Positions 25,445-35,300 of a DNA stretch of 64,000 nt are shown piece after piece (within the stretch, counting starts at the first letter, position 1; every line of letters begins with the position of its first letter). The stretch is taken from positions 1 through 64,000 of the forward strand of contig PCBK01000094.1 of NCBI GenBank assembly GCA_002731275.1, in the 5' to 3' direction. The notes beneath the pieces were generated by a model. It worked only from the letters and a program-made list of their open reading frames with translations. It made no database searches and was not told the DNA's origin. This stretch comes from Deltaproteobacteria bacterium. Its GTDB lineage: Bacteria; Myxococcota_C; UBA6777. The position numbers and the translations under genes are program-made.

Positions 25445-26377
25445 TCACTTTACATTCAAAATCATTTGTTTGATGGCGTCGTAGACATTCTGGTCTGAGA
25501 GATTGGTATCGACAGTCCCACCATATGGCAGGTAGTGGACCAATTTACCTTGGGAGTCGTAGATGTAGAAGTCATCTTTGCCACCAAAGTGTTGCTTCCA
25601 CGCCTGTACATCGCTGCGATCTTGGAGGAGCGGGAATGAGCAGCGATCAGTGAGTTGTTTTTGATCGGACGCAGAGTTTGCGGAGACGTCATTGACGACG
25701 ACAAATTTTACCTTTGCTTTTTGGAGCTGAAGTTCGACGCGCATTTTTTCGAGAAGCCCAGCCTGGGCTTGACAGAAACTTCACCAACCGGACAAAAAGA
25801 CAAGGACCGTCACATATCCAACGAATGCCTTGAGGTTGTATGTCTTTTTGTATCCACAGCTCTTTGGTTGAAAGTCCTCAAGCAGCCAGTTCGGCGCTGT
25901 ACTACCAGGACATTGTGAGGGTCTGTACTTGCACAGCTCCTCAGGTGGAAACTCCGTGACCACGTTCTCAGGTGGTCCAGAGGCGACGACATCAGGATAG
26001 GGACCTTTGACGCCGACACATGGAGAGGTCGAACCACCATCGCTGACATCTGCGATCAGCTCCGTGCCTGCATCTGCGAGGTCATCGACAGGATTGGGTT
26101 CTTCAGGTTTGGGTTCTTTTGTGGGCTCAACGGCCACTTCTTTGGTGCCTTGTTCTTTTGCAGGCTCCTTACCAACAGGAGCTTCGCTGACTTGTTCTTT
26201 GAGCTGTTCGGAGCTGACCTCCGTCTGAACGCTCTCGGCGCCAGGCTCAGTTTGGGTCCCCTCGGCCTTCTTGGTGGTCGAACAACCTTCAAAGGAGAAG
26301 ACGACGAGGAGGAACAATCCAAGCAAAAGAAACACACCAAAGGACAGTGGACGACGACGATTGTCTTGCTTTGTCAT
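25445..26377 (-). CDS. Predicted selenoprotein: UxxC thioredoxin-like lipoprotein
   Basis: One gene of 311 codons containing an in-frame TGA (25781-25783). The protein is a lipoprotein (lipobox FEGC) with an acidic Glu/Pro/Lys linker (TKEPKPEEPNP) and a C-terminal redoxin domain. The TGA falls at residue 199 in LSGW-U-SFCQAQAG, exactly where thioredoxin-like proteins have the first Cys of CxxC, with Cys202 as the second. The reading frame stays open with good redoxin sequence for 112 more codons (VKFVVVNDVSANS, FYIYDSQGKLVHYLPYGG). A SECIS-like hairpin follows the TGA (25754-25770). GGAG precedes the ATG at 26377. The alternative is a nonsense mutation splitting the gene. Confidence 0.8.
25754..25770 (-). 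promoter_or_regulatory. Bacterial SECIS-like hairpin
   Basis: On the mRNA strand AAGCCCAGGCTGGGCTT forms a 7-bp stem with a GGC loop, beginning 10 nt after the UGA. Bacterial SECIS elements sit about 10-11 nt after UGA and carry a G at the start of a small apical loop, and both are met here. It would recruit SelB with Sec-tRNA. Confidence 0.65.
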
Positions 26378-26437
26378 ATCCGCTCCTTTGGAAAAGAAAA
26401 GTATCGTATTGTGGACCTATGCTTTCGGCGTGGTGTC

Positions 26438-27730
26438 TCACATCAAACCGAACAATTTGGGAAGCCAGAGGGAGATGCCGGGGATGTACGTGACGAGCAA
26501 CAAGACCACAAAGAGCACGACATACATCGGGATGAGATAACGAATCACGCGATTCATAGGGACATCTGCGACACTACAGCCGATAAACAGTGCGCTCCCA
26601 ACAGGTGGCGTACAGATCCCAATACACAGGTTAAATACCATGATCATACCAAAGTGTACGGGGTCGATACCGATTTTCTTCATGATGGGCAAGAAGATCG
26701 GCGTAAAGATCAACACAGCCGGCGTCAAATCCATAAACGTGCCAATCACCAACAAGAAGATGTTGACGAAGAGCAAGACGAGCAGCGGCTGGTCCGAGAA
26801 TTGCCCCAACACAGACGACACGAAGGCCGGGACATTTGCGCTGGCCATCACCCAGGACATCCCCATCGAGGTGCCCACCAGAAACAACACGATGCAGGTC
26901 GTGATGGCCGACTCGCGAAAGATCGAGGGGAGCTGAGAGAAGGTGATCTCCTTGTACAAAAGCGCGAGCACGAGACTGTAAATGACGGCGATCGCAGAAG
27001 CCTCTGTCGCCGTAAAGATCCCACCAACAATCCCACCTATCACGACGACAATCAGCGCGAGTGAAGGGAGCGCCGCGACGATCTTCTGTGTGCTCCCTTC
27101 GCGGACAGAGGTGCCTTTGATGCCAAGACGTGATGCGAGCCAAATGGTCGGGAGCATCAACCCAACACCCATCAACAACCCCGGAAGATACCCCGCGACA
27201 AACAAGGCCGCGACAGACGTCCCGCCACTGACCAGAGAGTACAAGATTAAGACACCAGAGGGTGGGATCAACAAGCCTGACGGACACGAAGCGATATTCA
27301 CAGAGGCCGCAAATGCGGGGTCATACCCCTCCTCTTTTTGGATCGGCGCCATGATCCCACCGACCGCCGCAGCCGCAGAGACAGCCGAACCTGAGATCGC
27401 CCCAAACAACATATTCGCGAAGATATTGATATGAGACAACGAGCCCGGCAACCAGCCGACAAAGACATTCGCGAAGTCGACCAACCTCTTGGCGATCCCC
27501 CCGCGATTCATGATGTTGCCGGCCAGGATAAAGAATGGGACGGCGAGCAGACCAAAACTGTTGAGCCCTGTCATCGCCTTTTGCGCGATGATATCGGCCG
27601 AGGTCGCCATCGAAAAATTGACCGTAAGAGCCGCGAAGGTCGCCAGTCCAATCGAGAAGGAGATCGGCACACCCAACGCCAAAAAGACGAAGAAGACCAA
27701 AAAGAGCGTCATGATGACAGTCGTATCCAT
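26438..27730 (-). CDS. dctM: TRAP transporter large permease DctM
   Basis: The 430-aa large membrane subunit of a tripartite ATP-independent periplasmic transporter, with about twelve membrane segments. Family hallmarks include the N-terminal GVPISFSIGLA, the NIMNRGGIAKRLV segment, and GVLILYSLVSGGTSVAALFVAG. It uses a sodium or proton gradient to import a substrate, often a dicarboxylate or sugar acid, delivered by a DctP binding protein. GGAGGG lies before the ATG at 27730. It starts one base after the dctQ stop. No dctP gene is in the window, so the substrate cannot be inferred. Confidence 0.93.
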   Translation of the reverse strand: MDTTVIMTLFLVFFVFLALGVPISFSIGLATFAALTVNFSMATSADIIAQKAMTGLNSFGLLAVPFFILAGNIMNRGGIAKRLVDFANVFVGWLPGSLSHINIFANMLFGAISGSAVSAAAAVGGIMAPIQKEEGYDPAFAASVNIASCPSGLLIPPSGVLILYSLVSGGTSVAALFVAGYLPGLLMGVGLMLPTIWLASRLGIKGTSVREGSTQKIVAALPSLALIVVVIGGIVGGIFTATEASAIAVIYSLVLALLYKEITFSQLPSIFRESAITTCIVLFLVGTSMGMSWVMASANVPAFVSSVLGQFSDQPLLVLLFVNIFLLVIGTFMDLTPAVLIFTPIFLPIMKKIGIDPVHFGMIMVFNLCIGICTPPVGSALFIGCSVADVPMNRVIRYLIPMYVVLFVVLLLVTYIPGISLWLPKLFGLM

Positions 27731-27731
27731 C

Positions 27732-28211
27732 TCAACCCTCCTGTGGTGTCAAAAAGAACTGCAGCGAAAACAAAGAGAAGCACACACCGCCGACAGGAAC
27801 GACCAGATATACGATCCCCATCGAGATCCCAAGTGCGGGTGTCTTTTGTGACAATCGAAAGGCATTTTGCACGAGATGTAGGCCACCAAAGGTCAACAAC
27901 ACGCCAAAGAATGTCGTACACAGGTAGATCAACTTCTCAAGCCGCGCGCGCATCGTGTCGGAGAGCTGTTGGTGTACGATATCGATCGCGATGTGCTTCT
28001 TCTCGGCCCATGTGAGCGCACTACCAAGTACACCTAACCACATCAATAACAACCGACCGAGTTCTTCTGTCACGGTGCTCGGGCTGTTCAAGATGTAACG
28101 CGAAATCACCTGCCACGTAATCACCAACAACAGGACAAAAAAGATCGACGGCACGAGGATATCCAAAAACTTCTTTGCGCCGGAAAAGACACGCTGCAAC
28201 ACACTCTCCAT
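27732..28211 (-). CDS. dctQ: TRAP transporter small permease DctQ
   Basis: A 159-aa small membrane subunit with four membrane segments. ITWQVISRYILNSPSTVTEE is the conserved DctQ segment, followed by LLLMWLGVLGSALTWAEKKH. It partners with DctM. GGAG lies six bases before the ATG at 28211, and dctM begins one base after its stop, indicating translational coupling. The upstream region, 28212-28806, has no binding-protein gene, which is unusual because dctP normally begins these operons. Confidence 0.9.
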   Translation of the reverse strand: MESVLQRVFSGAKKFLDILVPSIFFVLLLVITWQVISRYILNSPSTVTEELGRLLLMWLGVLGSALTWAEKKHIAIDIVHQQLSDTMRARLEKLIYLCTTFFGVLLTFGGLHLVQNAFRLSQKTPALGISMGIVYLVVPVGGVCFSLFSLQFFLTPQEG

Positions 28212-28488
28212 CACACACTCCTTTGGAGCTTATAAGGCCAGTCCAAGGACGAACAACAGGTGGAAACGCCTCAACACGATTTGATGTAAGCCTGGAGTGT
28301 AGAAGGCTCTCTGCGATTTGGCAACTCCACCCTCTCACAAAGCATCCTCACTGCTGCGAAAAAAACGCAAGGCAAACGGCTTCATAGAGACGAGGTGTCA
28401 ACTATTTTGACGACAGGGAATAGGATCTTGGGTGTGCTTGTTTCGATCTGGTGAACAGGTTGATCCCGTTGTGAAGACAGCGGGTAGG

Positions 28489-28654
28489 ACAACAACCAGG
28501 CGATGACCACGGAGGTCATGGCCGATGATTGTTGTACGGTTTGTGTTCCGCAAACCAGAAACGCCACGTTTGGTCGTGCATGGCGTACACGCGTTTCAAA
28601 TTCTCATGATTGAAGAGGCTCAGATCATCGTTACAGATCTGGGCCTTTTTTTTT
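28489..28654 (+). ncRNA. Candidate structured small RNA with intrinsic terminator
   Basis: A row of helices ends in a strong terminator. ACAACAA (28489-28495) pairs with TTGTTGT (28529-28535), enclosing ATGACC/GGTCAT. Next are GGTTTG/CAAACC (28538-28556) and ACGCCA/TGGCGT (28561-28586). The terminator has GGCTCAGATC paired to GATCTGGGCC (28617-28645) and then nine T. No plus-strand protein gene can use this terminator, since the genes on both sides are on the minus strand. The 5' end is not defined; it could begin anywhere from about 28400. No known RNA family is recognised, and no strong promoter was found. Confidence 0.5.
28617..28654 (+). terminator. Strong intrinsic terminator on the plus strand
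   Basis: A 10-bp stem, GGCTCAGATC/GATCTGGGCC, with one G-U pair and a 9-nt loop, followed by TTTTTTTTT. It has no plus-strand coding gene upstream for many kilobases. Confidence 0.8.
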
Positions 28655-28806
28655 GGGTAGGATGTCTGGAAGAAACGCGCTCTTATCTCTGCAACAGAAG
28701 TGATTCTCTCGTAAGATAAGCATACAGGTACGACACTATGTATTCCCCGTAGGGTCGGGCCTTGTGTCCGACCATTGTGTCGTATCTTTTTCACAGGAGG
28801 GGTCGT

Positions 28807-29817
28807 CTAGAGCAATCGACCAGTGGGGTCTTCGGAGAAAGATTGTAGCACACCGATGTAGTTGGCACGTTCAAATGCCGCGGGGTTAGCGACGTTTTTG
28901 TGACTCATGCTGCCTTGCATTTGACGAATCGATTCGTACTCACGCTCTTGCATCCACTGTGTGATCTCCCCGACAATCTCGTTGATACGTCCCAATCCAT
29001 TGCGAAGCAATTCGGAAGCCATCATGCTGACCTTTGCGCCCGCCATCATCGACTTGAGCACATCCTGATAAGAATGAACACCTGACGTGATCGCGATGTC
29101 AGCGTCAATCTGGTCGACCAGGATGGAAGTCCAGCGCAGCGGCAGTCGTAGCTCATGTGCGTCGCTCAAGACGAGGTTGGGGGTGACTTCGAGCTGTTCG
29201 AGATCAAAGTCCGGTTGGTAAAAGCGATTGAACAACACCAGCGCCTGTGCACCGTGCTGTGAGAGCTGTGCAGCCATATGGGGGATCGAGCTAAAGAATG
29301 GATGCAGCTTGATCGCGATGGGGATCTTCACGTGTGCTCTCAGTCCATCCACAAGCTCGATGTACTGTTGCTCAACAGACACACCTCTGGTGTTGACGTC
29401 GGTGGGGATGTGATAGATGTTCAGCTCGATCGCGTCAGCGCCAGCCTCTTCAAACCACGTCGCGTACTCCGTCCAACCGCCAGGCGTCACACAATTCAGG
29501 CTACCGATGACAGGGATATCGAGGCTCTTTTTGGCGTTCTCAAGCAAGTGGAGATAGGCATCTGGTCCCATCTGAAAATCAACATGTGGCCAAAAAGAGT
29601 CGTATTCACCGACACTGTCGCTGCCCATCTCGATGGTGTGTGCGAGCAACTGAGACTCCCACTGCATCTGCTCTTCAAACAAGGAGAACATCACGACAGC
29701 CGGCGCGCCAGCGTCTTCGAGACGTTTAAGCCGGTCAAGAGAATAAGACAGCGGCGATGCAGACGGGACGATCGGATGTTTCAGCTCCAAACCCATATAT
29801 GTTGTACGCAAATCCAT
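28807..29817 (-). CDS. Dihydroorotate dehydrogenase-like protein
   Basis: A 336-aa FMN-type TIM-barrel protein related to PyrD. It begins [20 protein letters not shown], has [14 protein letters not shown] and [11 protein letters not shown], and ends the barrel with [20 protein letters not shown]. This subfamily is commonly encoded next to nifJ and its true substrate is not established; it should not be called a pyrimidine enzyme without data. AGGAG lies before the ATG at 29817. An in-frame ATG at 29832 would overlap the nifJ stop but has no better site. It is the second gene of the nifJ operon, 11 bp downstream. Confidence 0.85.
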   Translation of the reverse strand: MDLRTTYMGLELKHPIVPSASPLSYSLDRLKRLEDAGAPAVVMFSLFEEQMQWESQLLAHTIEMGSDSVGEYDSFWPHVDFQMGPDAYLHLLENAKKSLDIPVIGSLNCVTPGGWTEYATWFEEAGADAIELNIYHIPTDVNTRGVSVEQQYIELVDGLRAHVKIPIAIKLHPFFSSIPHMAAQLSQHGAQALVLFNRFYQPDFDLEQLEVTPNLVLSDAHELRLPLRWTSILVDQIDADIAITSGVHSYQDVLKSMMAGAKVSMMASELLRNGLGRINEIVGEITQWMQEREYESIRQMQGSMSHKNVANPAAFERANYIGVLQSFSEDPTGRLL

Positions 29818-29828
29818 TGATACACTCC

Positions 29829-32800
29829 TCATGTTGTGGTGTTGAAGCCAGGGACATCTTCATTGGCGAGCTGTTGGTAATGTTCCCACTGGATGTGGAT
29901 GTCTTCTTGCGCGGCCTTCAGCAACTGATTGGCAGTGTCGGGGTCGGCCTGCGCGAGCATACGGTAGCGAAGTTCGTTGTACAGATACTCCTTGAGCGGT
30001 CGTTTGGGGGCCTTCGAGTCGAGATGAAGGGGATGCTCTCCCTTCTCGATCAGACGAGGATCGTATCGGTACAGCAAGCGGTAGCCGGTCTCGACTGCGA
30101 GCCTTTGTTGCTCGATAGATTTCTTCATGTCGATCCCATGAGCGATACAGGGGCTATATGCGAGGAGCAAAGAGGGTCCAGGAAAGGACTCAGCTTCTCG
30201 GAAGGCGCGCAGTGTTTGTTTTTCATCTGCGCCCATCACGACACTCGCGACGTAGATCGACTGGTAGCTCATCGCGAGCAGACCGAGATCTTTCTTGGGT
30301 GTTCTCTTCCCACCTGCCGCAAACTTCGCGACAGCACCAAGCGGTGTCGCCTTTGAAGCCTGCCCACCTGTGTTGGAGTACACTTCAGTGTCGAGGACGA
30401 GCACATTCACATCGAGTCCAGAGGCGAGCACATGGTCCAGACCACCATATCCAATATCAAACGCCCAGCCATCTCCACCGACGATCCAAACATCGCGGCG
30501 AACGAGTACATCGGCCAGGGAGGCGAGGTCACGCGCCGCCAGCGAGTCCACAGCGGCCAACTGCTGGCGCAATGTCGCGATACGTTCGCGCTGCTGTGCG
30601 AGCTGTAAGTCGTCGCTTTGTTCGGCGTTAAGGATCGCATCGACGAGCCCTTCACCGACATCGAACGCGAGGGAGGTCAAGAGTTTGCGTGCGTAAGCGT
30701 GCTGCTTATCGATCGCCAGACGCATCCCCAGACCAAACTCCGCGTTGTCTTCGAACAGTGAGTTGCTCCACGCCGGCCCTCGTCCTTCAGCATTTTGGGA
30801 CCAGGGTGTTGTGGGGAGGTTCCCACCGTAAATACTCGAACAACCAGTGGCGTTGGCGATCACAGAGCGATCTCCGTAGAGCTGGCTGAGGAGCTTGAGA
30901 TAGGGTGTCTCGCCACATCCAGCGCACGCACCAGAGAATTCAAACAGCGGCTGTTTGAGTTGGACATCCTTGACCTTGTTGAGCTGAAGAGGCTCTTCTA
31001 CGGGGACCTCTGGGAGTGTAAGGAAGAAGTCCCAATCCTCTTGACCACGCGCTCTCTCTTCGCGGTGTGGTGCCATATTGAGGGCTTTGCGACGCACCTG
31101 TGACTTATCCTTGACGGGGCAGATCTCGACACACAAACGACAGCCCGTGCAGTCTTCCGTGGAGACTTGCAGGGTGTAACGTTGGTCTTTGTGTTCACGC
31201 CAACGAGCTGGCGCGGTCTTGAAGCTCTCTGGAGCGCCTTCGAGGGTCGAAGGTTCGCATCGTTTGGCGCGGATGACGGAGTGAGGACAGATCATCACAC
31301 ACTTACCACATTGGATACAGAGGTCTTCTTCCCAGACAGGGACCTCAAGGGCGAGATTGCGCTTCTCCCATTGTGTGGTCGCGGTCGGGAACGTCCCATC
31401 CATAGGCATCGCGCTGACAGGAAGCCGGTCGCCGTGCCCTGCGATCATCTCGGCTGTCACTTCGCGGACAAATGTCGGCGCGTTAGCTGGAACCGTCTCA
31501 CGCAACATGATGTTTGAGGAGACTGTCGTCGGAATGTCGACCTCAGAGAGGCGCTCGATCGCTGCGTCGACGGCTTTTTCGTTCATCTTGACGACAAATC
31601 GACCACGCTTTCCGTAGGTTTTGTGAATGGCTTCTTTGATCAGCGTGCGGGCCTGGTCGTGAGGGATGATCTCACTCAAATAGAAGAAGCAGGCCTGCAT
31701 AATTGTATTGATACGTGTCCCAAGGGAGAGTTCGCGTGCGAGGGTGTATGCGTCGATCACGAACAAACGCAGCTCTTTCTCGTGGATTTGTTCTTGGAGC
31801 GTACGAGGTAAAGCATGCCATGCCTCCATCCCTGTATATGGGCAGTTGAGCAGGACACTCGCGCCGTGAGCGGCTTGTTCGAGGACGGGATATTTTTCCA
31901 GAAAGCCAAATTGGTGGATACCGACGAAATTGGCCGTCTCGATCAGATAGGTGCTGTGGATAGGTTCTGTCCCAAAGCGGAGGTGGGAGATCGTACGCGC
32001 CCCCGACTTTTTGGAGTCATAGACAAAGTACCCTTGGACGTGCAGGTCCGTGGCCTCACCGATGATCTTGATGCTGTTTTTGTTGGCCCCGACAGTCCCA
32101 TCAGCACCGAGTCCCCAGAAGACAGCCCGCTGTGTATCATTGGAGGCGGTCGAGAAATCCGCTCTCCAGGGGAGACTTCTCTGTGAGACATCATCGACGA
32201 TCCCGACACTAAAGTGACGTGTAGGTTGCGCCTCGCGAAGCTCCTCAAGGATCCCTTTGACCATCGCAGGGGTGTACTCTTTGGAGCCGAGTCCGTAGCG
32301 TCCACCGGTGATCGTCGGGATCGTGTCAAAGGGAGCCTGTTGGGTCTGCACACCTTCGTGGATGGCAGCACAGACCGCTTGATACAGAGGCTCTCCCATC
32401 GCTCCCGGCTCTTTTGTGCGATCGAGTACTGCGATCGCTTTGGTCGAGGCAGGCAACGCCTTCAGGAAGTGCGACAAAGAGAAAGGTTGAAACAGACGCA
32501 CCTTGACCAACCCAACACGCTCACCTTGGGCAGCCAGGAAGCGAGTGGTCTCTTCGGCGGTTTCTGCGCCTGACCCCATCTGCACGATCAGTCGCTCTGC
32601 GTCTTGGGCACCGACATAGTCGAAGAGTTGATACTCTCGTCCGGTCAATGACGCAAAGGTCTGCATACAGGATTGTACGATCTCAGGTGTTTGTTCATAA
32701 ATGAGGTTGGTGGCTTCGCGACTTTGGAAGAACACGTCGGGGTTTTGCGCGGTCCCTCTCAGGACAGGATGTTCGGGGGAGAGAGCGCGTTGTCTGTGTG

Positions 32801-33404
32801 CGAGGATATCGTCGTGTTGGATCATCCCGAGGATATGTTCATCGTGGATCAGCTTGATCTTGGAGACCTCGTGGGAGGTGCGAAAACCATCGAAGATATG
32901 CAAAAAAGGGATACGAGAGCGGAGAGTCGCAGCCTGCGCGATAAGGGCCATATCGTGGACCTCTTGCACACTATTAGAGAAGAGCATTCCCCAACCAGCC
33001 GAGCGCGTCGCCATGACATCGCTGTGATCGCCAAAAATAGAGAGCGCATGTGTGGCGACAGAGCGCGCTGCGATGTGGAACACAGCAGGGGTCAACTCGC
33101 CGGCGATCTTGAACATATTGGGGAGCATCAACAACAAGCCCTGACTCGCCGTGAATGTCGTCGTGAGGGCACCAGCTTGTAGCGCACCGTGGACGGCTCC
33201 AGCGGCTCCACCTTCGCTCTGCATCTCTTGGATCTGTGGCACCCCGCCCCACACATTTGTCATCCCTTGGGAGGACCACGTATCCGCAAGCTCTCCCATA
33301 GGAGATGAAGGCGTGATTGGATAAATCGCGATCACTTCGTTGGTCTTAAAAGCAACCCTCGCGGCAGCTTCATTACCATCCATCACGGCAAAGTCTTTGC
33401 CCAT
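29829..33404 (-). CDS. nifJ: Pyruvate:ferredoxin (flavodoxin) oxidoreductase
   Basis: A single-chain enzyme of 1191 aa that oxidises pyruvate with CoA to acetyl-CoA and CO2, passing electrons to ferredoxin or flavodoxin. The N-terminal domain has [17 protein letters not shown]. Two 4Fe-4S motifs, [11 protein letters not shown] and [11 protein letters not shown], lie near residues 690-760. The thiamine-diphosphate domain has [31 protein letters not shown] and [14 protein letters not shown]. The protein is oxygen-sensitive. GGAG precedes the ATG at 33404. A good FNR-like site lies 117 bp upstream, consistent with expression under low oxygen. The PyrD-like gene follows in the operon. Confidence 0.97.
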   Translation of the reverse strand: MGKDFAVMDGNEAAARVAFKTNEVIAIYPITPSSPMGELADTWSSQGMTNVWGGVPQIQEMQSEGGAAGAVHGALQAGALTTTFTASQGLLLMLPNMFKIAGELTPAVFHIAARSVATHALSIFGDHSDVMATRSAGWGMLFSNSVQEVHDMALIAQAATLRSRIPFLHIFDGFRTSHEVSKIKLIHDEHILGMIQHDDILAHRQRALSPEHPVLRGTAQNPDVFFQSREATNLIYEQTPEIVQSCMQTFASLTGREYQLFDYVGAQDAERLIVQMGSGAETAEETTRFLAAQGERVGLVKVRLFQPFSLSHFLKALPASTKAIAVLDRTKEPGAMGEPLYQAVCAAIHEGVQTQQAPFDTIPTITGGRYGLGSKEYTPAMVKGILEELREAQPTRHFSVGIVDDVSQRSLPWRADFSTASNDTQRAVFWGLGADGTVGANKNSIKIIGEATDLHVQGYFVYDSKKSGARTISHLRFGTEPIHSTYLIETANFVGIHQFGFLEKYPVLEQAAHGASVLLNCPYTGMEAWHALPRTLQEQIHEKELRLFVIDAYTLARELSLGTRINTIMQACFFYLSEIIPHDQARTLIKEAIHKTYGKRGRFVVKMNEKAVDAAIERLSEVDIPTTVSSNIMLRETVPANAPTFVREVTAEMIAGHGDRLPVSAMPMDGTFPTATTQWEKRNLALEVPVWEEDLCIQCGKCVMICPHSVIRAKRCEPSTLEGAPESFKTAPARWREHKDQRYTLQVSTEDCTGCRLCVEICPVKDKSQVRRKALNMAPHREERARGQEDWDFFLTLPEVPVEEPLQLNKVKDVQLKQPLFEFSGACAGCGETPYLKLLSQLYGDRSVIANATGCSSIYGGNLPTTPWSQNAEGRGPAWSNSLFEDNAEFGLGMRLAIDKQHAYARKLLTSLAFDVGEGLVDAILNAEQSDDLQLAQQRERIATLRQQLAAVDSLAARDLASLADVLVRRDVWIVGGDGWAFDIGYGGLDHVLASGLDVNVLVLDTEVYSNTGGQASKATPLGAVAKFAAGGKRTPKKDLGLLAMSYQSIYVASVVMGADEKQTLRAFREAESFPGPSLLLAYSPCIAHGIDMKKSIEQQRLAVETGYRLLYRYDPRLIEKGEHPLHLDSKAPKRPLKEYLYNELRYRMLAQADPDTANQLLKAAQEDIHIQWEHYQQLANEDVPGFNTTT

Positions 33405-33784
33405 TTTTCGCTCCTGCACATACGGCCACAGAGAGAAGAAAATCTATCTCTCAAGTCGCCTGGAAGGTATCAACATCATATCTCACTTACGTGATACTAA
33501 AGGGGTCCAGAAAATTGTCGTTGATGTGTGTCAAGCCACCTGCGCCCTCATGTCAAACGACATGGAAGTCAAAAAAGTCATTATCAACAACAGCATTCAT
33601 AAACAAAAAAGAAATATTTACCTATTCTACCTTGGTGAAGAATGTGCTATATTTCAGCCCGAAGAAGAACCGGTAAAAAAGCACATCGTGTACGAGCTCG
33701 GCATACAAGCGCTCGATCTCCGTGTGAAACGACGGAAAACACACGACATTGTTCCCCATGCTCTCAAAGATATAAGAGGTTCCC
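33405..33784. other. Divergent promoter region, 380 bp
   Basis: Non-coding region between nifJ (minus strand) and the membrane histidine kinase (plus strand). It contains one FNR-like palindrome (33521-33534). No other feature is supported. Confidence 0.5.
33521..33534. promoter_or_regulatory. FNR-like operator upstream of nifJ
   Basis: TTGATGTGTGTCAA matches TTGAT-N4-ATCAA except for one base in the second half. It is centred about 120 bp upstream of the nifJ start. FNR-type proteins control anaerobic genes, and nifJ is a logical target. No fnr gene is in the window. Confidence 0.4.
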
Positions 33785-35104
33785 ATGTTCCTGACCCAAT
33801 GGTTCACAGCCTTTTTGCTATGGTTTGTGCCCGAATCCCTCAGAGAAAAGGGCTCCGGTACAGAGCGACAGGCGAAGCTGCTTGTCGGCTTCTCGGCCTT
33901 TCTCGCGCTCTCGGGGATCCCTTTCGCGTTCGACGCGTTTAACAGCCAGCACAACATCACCGCAGGTACGCTTTTACTTGGAGGCGCAGCGCTCGTCGGT
34001 GCGCAGCCATTTGTGCTCAAGTATTGGGGTTCACTCAAGCTCTCAGGGCACATGATGATGGGAGCACTCTTCGCCATCCTGATCGGCCTCGCGTCCATCT
34101 CAACGGGGATGATCTCCACCTCAATGATGTGGGCCGCCCCAACCCCTCTGATCGCGGTGTTGTTGATGGGAAATGGTCCGGGGTTCTTTTGGACCGTCAT
34201 GGTCTCGTTGCTCTACACGACGTTTTACGCACTTGAGATCAACAATATCAAGTTTGTCCCGATGAACTCCAACGAAAGTATCCACTTCGACTGGTACATC
34301 TCTCTCGTCGGTCTCTCGGCGCTTGTGTATATCCTCTCACGCCTCTACGAACAATCCAGACGTGAGGCGCTCGATGAGCTCGCAGAGGCCAACAAAGCCA
34401 AGAGTTTTTACCTCGCCAACATGAGTCACGAGATCCGCACACCACTCAACGCCATCATCGGCTACTCCGAGCTTATGCTTGAAGACGCTGAGGAGTATGA
34501 GATCCCCACACTGCAAGAAGATCTCAACAAAGTTCACATCTCTGGAAAGAACTTACTCACACTGATCAACGACGTGCTCGACCTCTCGAAGATCGAAGCG
34601 GGCAAGATGGAGGTCTTCCTGGAGGACATCGAGATCAACCAGCTTGTCGAGGAGATCGAAGTCACGACGCACCCCCTCGCGCAAAAAAACAACAACACCC
34701 TCCAGATCGATGTGCAAACTGAACGCTCAAAATACCGCGCCGATCGAAGCAAGCTCAGACAGAGTCTGCTCAACCTCCTCTCCAACGCCTGTAAATTTAC
34801 CGAAGAAGGTGCTGTCACGCTCACTATCTCCGAGAAGAAAAAGAATGGAAAAGAGTGGTTCTCCTTCCTCGTCCAGGACACGGGCATTGGGATGAGTGAC
34901 GAGCAATGTGCGAAAGTCTTCACGGAGTACACACAAGCCGACAAACAGACCCAAAAAGATTACGGAGGTACAGGCCTCGGCCTGCCCATCAGTAAAGGGT
35001 TTTGCGAGCTCATGGGCGGAGATATCACCGTCACGAGTATGTCCGGACAAGGCACAACCTTTGAGATGCTGCTCCCCCTTGAGATCCAAGAACAGCAACA
35101 CTGA
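33785..35104 (+). CDS. Membrane-bound sensor histidine kinase
   Basis: A 439-aa kinase. The first 200 residues hold about six membrane segments with short loops and no large periplasmic domain, so the signal is probably sensed in or near the membrane. A coiled linker follows, then HisKA with the phospho-acceptor His in ANMSHEIRTPLNAII (about residue 219) and the ATPase domain (NLLSNACKFTEEG, VQDTGIGM, GGTGLGLPIS). No receiver is fused. AGAGG lies seven bases before the ATG. The Cus sensor gene starts 196 bp downstream; no response regulator is directly next to this kinase, so its partner is unknown. Confidence 0.88.
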   Translation: MFLTQWFTAFLLWFVPESLREKGSGTERQAKLLVGFSAFLALSGIPFAFDAFNSQHNITAGTLLLGGAALVGAQPFVLKYWGSLKLSGHMMMGALFAILIGLASISTGMISTSMMWAAPTPLIAVLLMGNGPGFFWTVMVSLLYTTFYALEINNIKFVPMNSNESIHFDWYISLVGLSALVYILSRLYEQSRREALDELAEANKAKSFYLANMSHEIRTPLNAIIGYSELMLEDAEEYEIPTLQEDLNKVHISGKNLLTLINDVLDLSKIEAGKMEVFLEDIEINQLVEEIEVTTHPLAQKNNNTLQIDVQTERSKYRADRSKLRQSLLNLLSNACKFTEEGAVTLTISEKKKNGKEWFSFLVQDTGIGMSDEQCAKVFTEYTQADKQTQKDYGGTGLGLPISKGFCELMGGDITVTSMSGQGTTFEMLLPLEIQEQQH

Positions 35105-35300
35105 TCGAGCCCTGCGACCTGCTCTTTTCAATTCTGAAAAAGAACCTCCCCACTTTCCCACCTGTGAAAAACACACGTACCAACCCCCACAATACAACAA
35201 GGTGTATAAGCCCATTTTTCTCTTATGATTCTTCTGCAAAGTAAGCCCTTTCGTGATGAGGTCTACTTCTTGCTAAGCAGATTCGTCGAAGGAGAGACCA

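Noticed and set aside
25781-25783. TGA as a simple nonsense mutation or recoded tryptophan
   Set aside because: Other genes here end in TGA, so it is not a general sense codon. The UxxC position and SECIS-like hairpin favour selenocysteine, though mutation is not excluded.
28382-28794. Short open frames around the small RNA candidate
   Set aside because: No ribosome-binding sites, and the folded structure and terminator explain the region better.
35105-35300. Sigma-54 promoter for the Cus operon
   Set aside because: No TGGCAC-N5-TTGC type match was found in the gap, although the operon encodes a sigma-54 activator.
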